Shown here: in pieces, positions 8,779 through 18,804 of the stretch
Position numbering within the stretch: position 1 is the stretch's first letter
Layout of the letters: every line of letters starts with the position of its first letter
Source of the DNA: Fodinicola feengrottensis
GTDB lineage: Bacteria; Actinomycetota; Actinomycetes; Mycobacteriales; HKI-0501
NCBI RefSeq assembly: GCF_010993775.1
Contig: NZ_WOTO01000014.1
Span: forward strand, 62,001-126,000
Length of the DNA: 64,000 bases
Reading direction: 5' to 3'
Notes under the pieces: generated by a model
Seen by the model: the letters and a program-made list of their open reading frames with translations, nothing else
Databases searched by the model: none
Told to the model about the DNA's origin: nothing
Program-made: the position numbers and the translations under genes

Positions 8779-11276
8779 GTGAAGTGGCATTGGGTGATCG
8801 TGAATCGGTCTAACAGGACCGCGGGCTCCCAACTGACAGGACTCCACCTTGTGGTGGGGCTTACCGTCGTACTCGGGCTTGCGGTCAACGTCGCGGTGAT
8901 CGCACTTGCTCGACCGTCGATGGAGTTCGGCGCACTGTGGCGATTTGGCCTTGTCGTCTTAGTGGCCTTCTGCGTCTGGCGTTGGTGGGTTCCGGTGCGG
9001 ATCCGTAGCCACGAGCTTGTGTACCTCTGGAGCGACGTCGCCATCATGACGGCGATTGCCGTCGACTCTGGCCCACTACTTGTGACTGCGATCACTCTAG
9101 GTGCACTTCTGGCTCGGGCGACCGTGAGTCGTGAGTCGAGAGCCGATCAAAATTGTCTTTCAAGCTGGGCAAGCGGCGATCTCAGGCTTTGTCGGATGGA
9201 TTGTCTTCCATACGTTGGTCGGAGGCCCGCTGCAGGTGGGGTCCATTCCGGACCTACTGGGTCTTCTCCTCGCCGGCCTAGCCCTTCAGGTAGTGAACGA
9301 GGCACTGACTACCGCAGCGTTGGTGTTCGCCCAGGGCCAGACCGTCTGGCAAGTGCTCGCCGGGTCGCGCGGTCGTGACCAAGTGGTGCTCGTGGCCAAC
9401 CTGGCGGTCGGTGTCTTCATGGCGTCCCTGACCTCTTGGGCAGTGTGGACAGCGTTTCTGGTTCCCCTGGCCATCGGGGCCTTGAGATACGTCTATTCGT
9501 CGAGTGTTCGGCTTCAACAACACGAAGATGCTTTTAAGCGGCTGGAAGAAGTGACCAATGCGCTGAACCAGCTTGACGAAGCTGCCGTTCTGGAGGAGTT
9601 AGTCGCTGGCTCCGCTCGACTGTTTCGTGCCGAGGCGGTCGAAGTGGTGCTGGGGAACGGCACCGTGGTCTCTGGAACTGGTCGCGGCAACGAGCAACTA
9701 GCCGCAGCGGATGCGCTGCCCGTAATCGTCCATCGGCCGTTGCAGGCAGCGGGAGAGCATCTCGGCGAGATCAGGCTGAGGTTCGCGTCGCAGGTCACGC
9801 TGACGGACGCTGAACAGCGCACCTTCTCGACATTGGCCGCGATCGCGGGGGTATCGATAGCGAACGCGCGCCAGCACGAGCAGACGCGCCAAGACGCGAT
9901 CCTCGATCCGCTGACCAATCTGCCGAACCGACGTGCCCTCATGGTCGCCATCAATCTGGCCCTCGCCGAGCACCCCGACACGGTCTCCCTCCTGCTGGTC
10001 GACCTCGACCGGTTCAAGGACGTCAACGACACCCTTGGCCACGCGGCCGGCGACCCTCCTGCAGGAGGTCAGTGAGCGCCTGACGTTGGCGGTGGCAGCC
10101 GACGGGCAGGTCTACCGACTGGGCGGTGACGAGTTCGCCATCCTCGTACCAGGTGTGACGCCTCGCCAGCTGGTGAGCATCGCGGACCGGATGGTTCAGC
10201 GGCTGGCCGTGCCCGTACGCCTCGACATCGGCATGGCGTCGCCCGTGGCAGTCACGGTTTTCGGCAGCATCGGCGTCGCCAAGGCGGTGGCCGCGCCGGC
10301 CGCCTCCATGCTCACCGGGCCTGGCGAGAAGGTCGACGCGACCGAGCTGCTGCGGCGCGCGGACGTGGCCATGTACAGGGCCAAGGGCGCCGGCGGCGGC
10401 ATTGACCACTACGACCCGAACAGCGACCCGACGAGCCTGCAGCGGTTGCTGCTGGAGCCGGAGCTGCGCACCGCCCTCGAAGATCCCGAGCAGATCGTGG
10501 TCGAGTTCCAGCCCCAGCTGGACGCGACCACCGGCGCCCCGACTGGGGCGGAAGCGCTCGTACGCTGGCGTCACCCGGTTTACGGCGTCCTCAATGCGGA
10601 CGTCGTCATCCCCGCGGTGGCCCGCGCCGGCCTCGACACACGTCTGACGATGACTGTCCTGGAGCGCGCGCTGCAGGCCCGAAACCACTGGCTCGACAAG
10701 TACGGCGTGGACGTACGAGTGGCGGTCAACCTGGCGCCGCGCAGTGTCCTGGACCGTACGTTGCCCGACCAGATCGCCCGCCACCTGCGCCATCACCGAA
10801 CCACCGCGGACCGGCTGGTGCTGGAGCTGCCGGAGACCGTCGCGACCACCGACCTCGACGCGGTCGCGACGGTCCTTACGGCATTGCACAACCTGGGCGT
10901 ACAGATCTCGCTCGACGACTTCGGCACCGGCGGTGCGCCGCTGACGATGCTGGCCCGGCTGCCGGTGGACGAGGTCAAGATCGACCGGTCCTTCATCACC
11001 GAGATGAACCGCAGCGCCACCTCGGAGGCGATCGTACGAGCGACCGTCGACCTGGCGCATTCGTTGCGGCTGCGTACGGTCGGCGTAGGGGTCGGCAACG
11101 CGACCCTGGACCGCTCGCTCCGGGAGCTCGGCTGTGACGCGGTGCAGGGTCACTTCTACTCCGGCCCGGTGGACGCGGACGCGGCCGGCGTGCTGCTCGC
11201 CGAGGCCAACAAGGCTGCCCAGCGCCGGCAGGCCGCCGATGTCGTACGCCTGGCTTCGGTCCGTCGCAGACGGTAG
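8779..11276 (+). CDS. Membrane-anchored diguanylate cyclase/phosphodiesterase (GGDEF-EAL), two frameshifts
   Basis: A cyclic-di-GMP turnover protein. The N-terminal third is a series of hydrophobic helices (for example LHLVVGLTVVLGLAVNVAVI), followed by a GAF-like region, a GGDEF domain with DPLTNLPNRRA and the catalytic RLGGDEF near 10115-10140, then an EAL domain with GAEALVRW, EKVDATELLRRADVAMY at the junction, DDFGTGGAPL and VDEVKIDRSFI. Two frame jumps: the heptamer GTGAGTC is tandemly doubled at 9124-9137, and near 10055 HAAGD resumes as LLQEVSERL in another frame. The GTG start at 8779 is uncertain (others nearby are usable). Both catalytic motifs look intact, so dual activity is possible. 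Confidence 0.88.
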
Positions 11277-11293
11277 GCCTACGCTCGGATCCC

Positions 11294-12100
11294 ATGATCG
11301 ATGACCAGCCGCTCAGCCGGCGGCTGTTGGGCACCGAAGTCCTGTTGGTGTTGGGTGTTTCGTTGGGCGCCTCGGCGATCAACTCGATCCTGGACATCAT
11401 TTCCCGGCTGACCGCGGTCAAGGCCCTGTCGCAGCAGCAGGCGACCCTGAACCAGTCGATCACGCCGGACCGCCCCTGGCTGGATCTCGCGTATCAGCTG
11501 GTCTCTATCGGCCTCGGCGTGGTGCCGGCGCTGCTGGCGATCTACCTGTTGGACCGTACGGACGCGCCGGCACTAAAGACGATCGGTCTTACCCGCGGTC
11601 GGGCGGGCTGGGATCTGGGCCAGGGCGCCGGGTTGGCCGCGCTTATCGGCATTCCCGGTCTCGGTCTCTACCTGGTCGCACGGGCGATCGGCGTCAATAC
11701 GACGGTGGTGCCGGCGGCGCTGGGGCAGCACTGGTGGACGGTCCCGGTCCTGCTTCTCTCAGCAGGGCAGAATGCGGTGCTCGAAGAGGTAGTGGTGGTG
11801 GGCTATTTGCTCGTACGGCTGGAGCGAATGCGGGTTTCGTTGCCGCTGATGCTCGCCGCGAGCGCGATATTGCGCGGCACGTATCACCTTTATCAGGGCT
11901 TCGGCGGATTCGCCGGGAACCTGGTGATGGGACTGGTGTTTGCCCTTGTTTTCCTGCGTATTCGCCGAGTCGCGCCGCTGGTGGTCGCACACACGATCCT
12001 CGACACGGTGGCATTTGTCGGCTATGCGGCGCTTAAGCCGTATCTGTCGTGTTATCCTGACGCACAGTGGTCAGCCCGGGACCTGCAGACAACTCCGTGA
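11294..12100 (+). CDS. CPBP family intramembrane metalloprotease
   Basis: A polytopic membrane protein of 268 residues in the CAAX-prenyl-protease/Abi (CPBP, M79) family. The EE pair at residues 164-165, then RGTYHLYQG and a final AHTILD, match the three conserved motifs that carry the catalytic Glu and His residues. The first motif reads EEVVVVGYL, so the Arg usually seen after the Glu pair is a Val, which is a slight departure. It starts 17 bases after the GGDEF-EAL stop on the same strand and may be cotranscribed. The substrate is unknown; family members process prenylated proteins or bacteriocin precursors. Confidence 0.85.
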   Translation: MIDDQPLSRRLLGTEVLLVLGVSLGASAINSILDIISRLTAVKALSQQQATLNQSITPDRPWLDLAYQLVSIGLGVVPALLAIYLLDRTDAPALKTIGLTRGRAGWDLGQGAGLAALIGIPGLGLYLVARAIGVNTTVVPAALGQHWWTVPVLLLSAGQNAVLEEVVVVGYLLVRLERMRVSLPLMLAASAILRGTYHLYQGFGGFAGNLVMGLVFALVFLRIRRVAPLVVAHTILDTVAFVGYAALKPYLSCYPDAQWSARDLQTTP

Positions 12101-12171
12101 GGTGCTGTTTCTGGCCTTCAGGCGGGCTGGTAAAACAGGCCCGATCCAGTAAGAGCGGTGGAGGTACGTGC

Positions 12172-12999
12172 GTGCAGACCCGGCAGTGGCGCAGTTTCGT
12201 TGCGCTGGGGGACAGTTTCACCGAGGGGCTCGACGATCCGCGCGACGGCGGTTACGCAGGGTGGGCTGATCGACTGGCCGAACAGCTCGCGATCCTGACG
12301 ACCGATTTCCGCTACGCCAATCTCGCCATTCGCGGCAAGCGGCTGGACGACATCGTCACCGAGCAGGTCCCGGTGGCGGCCACCATGAAACCTGACCTGG
12401 TGGCCTTCGTCGGCGGCGGCAACGACGTACTGCGGGCGCGGGTGACCTTTTCCGAGCTGCACGCGAAGCTGGCTGGTGGCGTCAAAACCCTGATCGACGC
12501 CGGCGCGACCGTGCTGGTCTGCACTGGAACGACGTTCGCGCAGCGGCTTCCGCTGGCCAAGCTGGTGGCCAGCCGGTCGGATGGCATGAATGAGGTCATC
12601 CGGGCGGTGGCACACGAGTACGGCTGCATTCTGGTCGATCCGTGGGATGGCGAAGAGCAGGGCAACCAGCACTATTTCAGCGTCGACCGGCTGCACTTGT
12701 CGGCGGCTGGGCACCAGCGGGTGGCCGGTCAGGCGCTGGCCGCGTTGGGCCTGTCGTACGACCCGCAATGGCTCAAGCCGCTGCCAGCCGCCGACTGGCC
12801 CGGCTGGCTGGCGGCCCGTCGCTCCGACCTCGCCTGGGCGCGCCGGCACCTCGCGCCCTGGATGGGCCGGCGGCTGGCTGGGCGGTCGTCCGGTGACGAC
12901 GTGACGGCCAAACGTCCTGAGCTCGCGCCCGTGCCGATGCCGGCGGCGCCGACGTGGCCGTCCCTGCCGATGCTGCTCACAGAACCGATTTTTTGTTGA
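12172..12999 (+). CDS. SGNH/GDSL hydrolase family esterase
   Basis: An esterase/lipase-like hydrolase. The start region VQTRQWRSFVALGDSFTEG carries the block I nucleophile Ser in GDS, FVGGGNDVL is block III (Asn), and DRLHLSAAGHQRV is block V with the catalytic Asp and His. GTG 12172 is chosen because GGTGGAGG precedes it by about 7 bases and the GDS motif must lie near the N terminus; an in-frame GTG at 12067 would overlap the CPBP gene. The C terminus is Pro-rich without a membrane anchor. No signal peptide is visible, so it is probably cytoplasmic. Confidence 0.88.
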   Translation: MQTRQWRSFVALGDSFTEGLDDPRDGGYAGWADRLAEQLAILTTDFRYANLAIRGKRLDDIVTEQVPVAATMKPDLVAFVGGGNDVLRARVTFSELHAKLAGGVKTLIDAGATVLVCTGTTFAQRLPLAKLVASRSDGMNEVIRAVAHEYGCILVDPWDGEEQGNQHYFSVDRLHLSAAGHQRVAGQALAALGLSYDPQWLKPLPAADWPGWLAARRSDLAWARRHLAPWMGRRLAGRSSGDDVTAKRPELAPVPMPAAPTWPSLPMLLTEPIFC

Positions 13000-13071
13000 C
13001 CGAGCCGGAACCGCTGCCGGAGCCGGCCTCGGGCTGACGCGTACGAGCCGGATCGGCATAGGGTTGACCGT

Positions 13072-14046
13072 ATGCGCTATCAAACCCTTGGGGATTCCGG
13101 GCTGATGGTTTCGGCTGTCGGGCTTGGCCTCAACAATGTCGGCTACCGCATCGATCGCGAGCAGACCAGGGCGGTGTTGGACACCGCTGCCGAGGTGGGC
13201 ATCACGCTGCTGGACACCGCTGACAGCTACGGCTTCAGCGCTGGTCCGGGTGCGTCCGAGCGCATTGTCGGCGAGGTGCTGAAGGGCCGCCGCGACGATT
13301 TCGTGCTGGCGACCAAATTCGGCAGCAACATGAGCGGCCTCAACGGCAACGACTTCGGCGCCCGCGGCTCTCGCCGATATATTCGACGGGCGGTCGAAGG
13401 ATCGCTGCAGCGGCTGCAAACCGACTACATCGACCTTTACCAGTATCACCGACCGGACAACATCACGCCGATCGCGGAAACCCTGGCCGCACTGCATGAA
13501 TTGGTGCAGGAAGGCAAAATTCGTTACATCGGCTCGTCGAACTTCAGCGGCTGGCAGGTCGCCGACGCGGCTTGGACGGCGGAAACCTCCGGTCTCACCT
13601 CGTTCATTTCCGAGCAGTCGGAGTATTCGCTGGCCCGCCGCGAAATCGAGCGCGAAGTGGTGCCGGCGGCGGAGCGTTTCGGCGTCGACATCCTGCCGTA
13701 TTTCCCGCTCGCCAGCGGGGTGCTGACGGGCAAGGTCGGGCGAGACCGCAAGGCGCCGAAGGGATCCAGGCTGGAGGGCAATTTCGCCGGTTGGCTCACC
13801 GACGAGGCGTTCGACCTGGTCGACGGCCTCGGCGCGTACGCGAAAGCGCGTGATCTTTCGTTGCTGGAGGTGGCTGTTGGCGGGCTCGCGGCACAGCCGG
13901 CGGTGGGCTCGGTGATCGCCGGCGCCACCAGCCCGGAGCAGGTCCGGCAGAACGCGGCCGCCGCGGACTGGGAGCCGACGCTGGAAGACCTCGCCGAGCT
14001 GGACAAGATCGCGCCGCCCGGAGTGAATATCCCGTTCTCTCGCTAG
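13072..14046 (+). CDS. Aldo/keto reductase
   Basis: A 324-residue NADPH-dependent carbonyl reductase with the (beta/alpha)8 AKR fold. The tetrad is visible: Asp and Tyr in LLDTADSYGF, Lys in LATKFGS, and His in LYQYHRPDN. IGSSNFSGWQV and the C-terminal cofactor segment SVIAGATSPEQVRQN are also present. The frame is uninterrupted. It ends at a strong shared terminator facing the metallo-hydrolase gene. Physiological substrate unknown. Confidence 0.93.
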   Translation: MRYQTLGDSGLMVSAVGLGLNNVGYRIDREQTRAVLDTAAEVGITLLDTADSYGFSAGPGASERIVGEVLKGRRDDFVLATKFGSNMSGLNGNDFGARGSRRYIRRAVEGSLQRLQTDYIDLYQYHRPDNITPIAETLAALHELVQEGKIRYIGSSNFSGWQVADAAWTAETSGLTSFISEQSEYSLARREIEREVVPAAERFGVDILPYFPLASGVLTGKVGRDRKAPKGSRLEGNFAGWLTDEAFDLVDGLGAYAKARDLSLLEVAVGGLAAQPAVGSVIAGATSPEQVRQNAAAADWEPTLEDLAELDKIAPPGVNIPFSR

Positions 14047-14053
14047 AGCAACG

Positions 14054-14081
14054 AAAAGGCCTCCGTTCGCGGAGGCCTTTT
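14054..14081. terminator. Bidirectional rho-independent terminator
   Basis: A 12-bp perfect stem AAAAGGCCTCCG/CGGAGGCCTTTT closed by a TTCG tetraloop lies between the convergent aldo/keto reductase and metallo-hydrolase genes. The A/T flanks give a U-tract in both directions. This is the cleanest terminator in the window. Confidence 0.95.
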
Positions 14082-14085
14082 CGCT

Positions 14086-14733
14086 CTAGAACTGGTACGG
14101 CGTGCCGTCGTCGATGATTTTCAGGGTGGTCGTCTCGGGCTTGAGTTTTTCCAACATCTGGTAAGCCATCTGCGGTCGGGCGTAGACCGCCTCGTGGATC
14201 GGGATGGCCACCCGCGGCGCGACCTTTCGCAGGTAGTCGACGAAATCGGCGATCTTTCCCCACGGCGCCGTGCAAGGGCAGGCAAGAACCTCGATTTCCC
14301 GGTCCGGCACCGTCAATGCGTCGCCCGGGTGGAAAAGCCGTTCGCCGATCAGGTAGCCGACGTTGGGCACCTGCGCAATATCCGGGTGAATCACCGCGTG
14401 GTTGCGCCCGATCACCTCGACCGACAGCCCATTGATGTCGAATTTATCGCCATCGGTGACCACCACCACGTTGAAGCCATGCCCGCTGACCTGCGGCGCG
14501 CTACCCGCGTCCAGATAGAGCGCCGCGTCCGGGTTCGCCTTCAGCAGCGCCGCCGGCAGCCGCTCCAAATCGAGGTGGTCAGGATGCTGATGGGTGACCA
14601 GTACGCCGTCGAGGCCCTCGAGTTCCTCCCAGCCTGGCGAGAACACTCCCGGGTCCACGAGAATCTTCGCGTCGGCCTCTTCCACCAACAGACAAGAGTG
14701 GCCGAACTTGCGTACGCGCACCGGAACCTCCAT
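14086..14733 (-). CDS. MBL-fold metal-dependent hydrolase
   Basis: A metallo-beta-lactamase-fold protein of the UPF0173/UlaG-like group. The start MEVPVRVRKFGHSCLLVE, the metal site THQHPDHLDLE, the downstream FHPGDALTV and a terminal IPIHEAVYA provide the usual His/Asp ligands. ATG 14733 fits the family N terminus; the frame stays open 60 codons further upstream but without family-like sequence. Substrate unknown. It is divergent from the MarR gene across about 120 bases. Confidence 0.85.
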   Translation of the reverse strand: MEVPVRVRKFGHSCLLVEEADAKILVDPGVFSPGWEELEGLDGVLVTHQHPDHLDLERLPAALLKANPDAALYLDAGSAPQVSGHGFNVVVVTDGDKFDINGLSVEVIGRNHAVIHPDIAQVPNVGYLIGERLFHPGDALTVPDREIEVLACPCTAPWGKIADFVDYLRKVAPRVAIPIHEAVYARPQMAYQMLEKLKPETTTLKIIDDGTPYQF

Positions 14734-14854
14734 ACCTTGACCGATTCCGAAAAAACCGTACAGGCCTTCCGGAGTGCGCTCAACCCTAGTCTTCACGCCC
14801 GAGTCCGGCCGGCGGGGAGCGCACCATCTCACATGCATAAGGAGGAATGTCACA

Positions 14855-15418
14855 GTGTCTATTGCGCGAGTTCTTCGCGCCACAAACTCCGTTCTGGTGT
14901 CGTGGCCGGCCAATATCGGTCACCATGTGCCGATGGACACGCGTCTGCCCGCTCCCGCTGTGCCCGACCACAGCGCCGAGCTGGATGCCGAGGTGGCCGC
15001 CCGGCTGCGGCTCGCGATTGGCCGGCTGGCCCGTCGGATCCGGCTGGATACCGAGCCGGGGCTGCCGCCGTTGCAGCACGCCGCGCTGGCCACGATCGAG
15101 CTCTATGGTCCCCTCCGGCTGGGCGAGTTGGCGCAGCGTGAGGGTGTGACGGCGCCCACCATCAGTCGGGTGTTGGCGGCGTTGGAGGAGCGCAAGCTGG
15201 TGATCCGACGGCACGATCCGGGCGACGCCCGGTCGGTGTTGGTGGCGCTGACCGTGCAGGGCACCCAGGCGCTCGCGGCCGTACGGTCCGCACACACCGC
15301 GATGCTGGCCGCGCGGCTGCGCCGCCTCACCTCGGACCAGGTCCTCAGTCTCGGCGCCGCGTTGCCGATTCTGGAGTTGTTGATCGAGGATGATCCCGAC
15401 CGGTCCCGCAGACCCTGA
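14855..15418 (+). CDS. MarR family transcriptional regulator
   Basis: A winged-helix dimeric repressor type. LQHAALATIELYGPLRLGEL, REGVTAPTISRVLAALEERK and the wing IRRHDPGDARSVLVALT are characteristic. I take GTG 14855 because AAGGAGG at 14839-14845 precedes it by 9 bases; ATG 14933 is an alternative that removes 26 residues lacking family character. It lies directly upstream of, and may control, the DUF3311-symporter-amidohydrolase genes 60 bases downstream. Confidence 0.85.
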   Translation: MSIARVLRATNSVLVSWPANIGHHVPMDTRLPAPAVPDHSAELDAEVAARLRLAIGRLARRIRLDTEPGLPPLQHAALATIELYGPLRLGELAQREGVTAPTISRVLAALEERKLVIRRHDPGDARSVLVALTVQGTQALAAVRSAHTAMLAARLRRLTSDQVLSLGAALPILELLIEDDPDRSRRP

Positions 15419-15476
15419 CGCCCGCCCGCGGGCCCGCTGCCGGCGGCCGCGGGCCGTCGCTGGACTGGGAGGCCTG

Positions 15477-15726
15477 ATGCGCCGACGCTCGCTGTTGTGG
15501 TTGCTGGTGCCCGTGGTGATGTTCGCGGTCGCGATTCCGTTCGCCAACCGGGATCACGCCGCTGGTCGCCGGGCTGCCGTTCCTGTTGTTCTGGACGCTG
15601 TTGTCGGTCATCGTGACGCCAGTGGCGATCTGGTTGGCCGCCCGCGGCGACCATCGCTACCGGGAAGACTCCGAGGAACCGGCGTTGCTTTTCGGTCGCC
15701 GCAAGGCTGACGAGGCGCAGAAGTGA
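15477..15726 (+). CDS. DUF3311 small membrane protein (frameshift)
   Basis: A two-helix membrane protein of the DUF3311 family, which is regularly encoded immediately before sodium:solute symporters and may be an accessory subunit. It begins MRRRSLLWLLVPVVMFAVAI after GGAGG and, after a frame jump near 15550, continues ITPLVAGLPFLLFWTLLSV with the C-terminal YREDSEEPALLFGRRKADEA. The stop overlaps the symporter GTG (GTGA at 15723-15726), matching the usual pairing. Confidence 0.8.
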
Positions 15727-17150
15727 ACGCCGCCGTCGCTATTTTCGCGGTGGCGATGATCGCCACCATCGCGCTCGGGCTCTATAGCGCCCGCGGCCGA
15801 GGAAAGGGCCTCGACGAGTGGTCGGTGTCCAGTCGCGGCCTCGGCACCGTTTTCGTCTGGTTGCTGCTCGCTGGCGAGTCGTACACCAGCTATTCCTTTC
15901 TGGGCGCGGCGGGCTGGTCGTACAAGTACGGCGCACCGATCTTCTACCTCGTCGCCTATCTCGGTGTCGGCTATACCGTCGCCTATCTTGTCGGACCATT
16001 GTTGTGGACGTACGGACGAAAACACGGTCTGATCTCGATCGCGGACATCGCTGAGCACCGGTTTTCCAGTCGTACGGTCGGAGTCATCGTCGCCGTGGCG
16101 GCGACTGTCTTCCTGTTGCCTTATATCCAGCTGCAAATCCAGGGTTTGGGCGTGGTGGTGTCCACCATCTCTGGTGGCGATGTCAGTCTGCAGATCGCTT
16201 ATGTGGTCGCGTTCCTGGTCGCCGAGGGTTTCGTGCTCGTGTCCGGTCTTCGCGGCTCGGCCTGGGTAAGTGTCCTGAAGGACGCCCTGGTGATCGCCGT
16301 TGTGGTCTTCATGGCGATCTACCTTCCAGTGCACTTCCTGGGTGGCTATGGAGAACTGCTGAGCCGGCTGGTGACTGAGAAACCGGAGTGGCTCACGCTG
16401 CCCGGTCACCAGTCGCCAGGCCTGGGTGTCGGCTGGTTCGTCAGTACGGTTGTGCTCAACGGTGTCACCTTCGCCATTTTCCCGAACGCCGTCTCCGGCT
16501 ATCTCGGTGCGAAGAGTGCGAACAACCTGCGCCGGTCGGCGATGCTGCTGCGTGGTATTCGATCCTGCTGTTCGTCCCGATGGCGATCGGTCTGACAGCG
16601 CTTTTCGCCGTGCCTGGCTTGAAGAACGGTGACCTCGCGCTGTTCACGCTGGCATCCAGGGCGATGCCTGGTTGGCTGCTGGGCATTGTCGGGGTGGCCG
16701 GCGCTCTGTCGGCGATCGTGCCGATGAGCGTCTATATGCTGACTATTGGTTCGATGTGGGGAAAGAGCGTGCTGACGCGTACGGAAACCCCTGACGCCAC
16801 CAAGAAACGGCGTTCGCAGCTCGTCACCCTGATCGCCGGGGTAATCGCGCTGGCCGGCAGTCTGCTGGTGCCTGAGGCGTTGGTACGGCTTTCGGTGCTG
16901 TCGTACGAAGGAATGGCCCAGCTCGCGCCGCTGGTGATCCTGGGCCTGTGGTGGCGGGACATGACCGCCCTCGGTGCGGTCGCCGGTTTGTTCAGCGGGA
17001 CGGTGGTTGTGGTGGCCCTGGTCGGCACCGGCAACGACCCGGTTTTCGGGGATCAACGCGGGGATTGTCGGGCTGGTGATCAACCTGGCCGTCAATGTGG
17101 CCGTGTCGCTGGCGGACCGGCGGCCGGCGCTGACGGGAGCGAAGGCGTGA
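15723..17150 (+). CDS. Sodium:solute symporter, SSS family (two frameshifts)
   Basis: A polytopic Na+-coupled transporter of about 475 residues, closest in pattern to MctC/DhlC monocarboxylate symporters. Landmarks are GLDEWSVSSRGLGTVFVWLL, the SSS signature region GLRGSAWVSVLKDALVI, and YEGMAQLAPLVILGLWWR in the C-terminal half. The frame breaks near 16556 (one base lost between SAMLL and WYSILLFVPM) and near 17046, after which INAGIVGLVINLAVNVAVSL reaches TGA at 17148-17150. Start overlaps DUF3311 and stop overlaps the amidohydrolase GTG, so the three genes form a coupled operon. Likely cargo is a small organic acid, perhaps connected with the amidohydrolase substrate. Confidence 0.85.
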
Positions 17151-18759
17151 ACGAGCTGACGCCGACGCTGGTCACCGCTTCGACGGTGATGACCGAGCCT
17201 GGTGCGTACGTGCAGGCGCTGGCGATCGCCGACGGCCGGGTCGTCGGGACTGGCCAGCTGGACATGTTGCGAAGTCGCTATCCGGCCGCCCAGGTGCTGG
17301 ATTTTCCCGGCGCGGTCGTCGTTCCCGGCTTTCATGACGCCCACATCCACCTCGGGATGGCGGCCGACGACATGCTGCATCTGGACCTTTCGCCGGATGC
17401 CACCCCGAGTCTGAGTGCGTTGGTGGCCACGATTGGCACCGAGGCGGCGAAAACACCGCCGGGCGACTGGGTGCGCGGAAGTCGCTATGACGACGCGAAA
17501 ATGCCGGAAGGTCGGGTGTTGGACCGGTGGGACCTGGATGAGGTGGCACCGGATCATCCGGTGTTGGTGGTGCAAGTGGCCGGCCACTGGGGAGTGCTGA
17601 ATTCGGTCGGGCTTGCCTTGGCGGGCATTGTCGACGACAGCGAACCGCCGGCCGGCGGGGATTTCGGCCGGGATGGCACCGGGCGGGTTAACGGGATCCT
17701 TTACGAGCGAGCGCTTTTCGATGTGGCGTACGCGGCCTCGAGCCGGACCGGAACCACGGTGGTGCCGGCGAGCACCCAGGCGGACAAGCTGCTGGGCCTG
17801 CGCCGGGCGTTGGACCGCTGGCACGCGGCCGGTCTCACGTCGATCTGTGACGCCCTGTGCGGGCCGGACGAGGTCGCGCTTTTCGGCGCTGCCCGCGAAA
17901 GCGGGCTGCTCACCATGCGTACAGGCTTCATGCTGGGAGCCGAGCACTACGACCTGGTCCACCGCCTCGGCTTGAGGACCGGCTTCGGAGACGAACGGTT
18001 GCGTTTCGTTGGCATCAAAGCGTTCCTGGATGGCGCGATAGGCGGTCGTACCTGCCTGCTGCTCGACGATCCGGGCGAGCACATCCACGGCATCCAGGCG
18101 ACTTCCACCAAGGATCTGACCGAAATCGTTCGTACGGTGCACGGTGACGGCAATCGGATCGGCGTCCACGCCAATGGTGACAAGGCTATTCGCATCGTGC
18201 TCGACGCGTACGAACAAGCGCAGGCAGCGGACCCGAAACCGGGGCTACGGCATCGGATCGAGCATTGCAGCGTCGTCGACGCCGATATTTTGGCCCGGAT
18301 GCGGGCGCTCGGAGCGATGGCACTGCCCTTCGGCAGTTACGTCCACTACCACGGTGGAAAACTGCTCGAATGGTACGGCCCTGAGCGGGTCTCGTCGATG
18401 TTCGCCCACCGCTCTTTCCTGGATGCGGGGGTGACGGTCGCCGGGTCGTCCGACTATCCCTGCGGCCCGTACGAGCCGCTGCTCGGCATTCAGTCGATGG
18501 TGACCCGGCGCGGCTACGACGGCGTCGAAATCGGCCCGTCGCAACGAATTTCGGCGGCCACCGAGGCGCTCGCGATGTGTACACCACGAACGCGGCCGCC
18601 ACGGTCGGCGACACCGATCCGACTGGCCGCCTCACTCCTGGCTCGTTGGCCGATTTCGTGGTCCTCGCCTCGGATCCACTGGCCACCGCGGCGGACGAGA
18701 TAGCGGCCATTGCGGTTCTGGCCACCTACGTCGGCGGCTCACCGGTATTCGAAGCCTGA
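17147..18759 (+). CDS. Amidohydrolase, YtcJ/exoenzyme-regulatory-like family (frameshift)
   Basis: A metal-dependent amidohydrolase of about 537 residues. VVVPGFHDAHIHLGM supplies the HxH metal pair, FLDGAIGGRTCLLL the central segment, HRIEHCSVVD the downstream His and VAGSSDYPCGPYEP the catalytic Asp region, typical of the YtcJ group. The GTG start overlaps the symporter stop. Near 18577 the doubled TG (ATGTGTAC) shifts the frame; removing two bases gives ATEALAMYTTNAAATVG and the C-terminal SLADFVVLASDPLA. Substrate unknown; operon context suggests it acts on a compound taken up by the symporter. Confidence 0.85.
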
Positions 18760-18804
18760 CGTTTTTTCGCTCCAGACAGCGAAAACGTCAGGCCCGATGG
18801 AGGG

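Noticed and set aside
9100..10080. Programmed ribosomal frameshifting in the GGDEF-EAL gene
   Set aside because: The first shift is a 7-base tandem duplication and no slippery heptamer or stimulatory structure is evident; the same kind of break affects many unrelated genes.
16499..18217. 572-codon minus-strand ORF
   Set aside because: Antisense to the symporter and amidohydrolase, low-complexity His/Arg/Gln composition, no family features.
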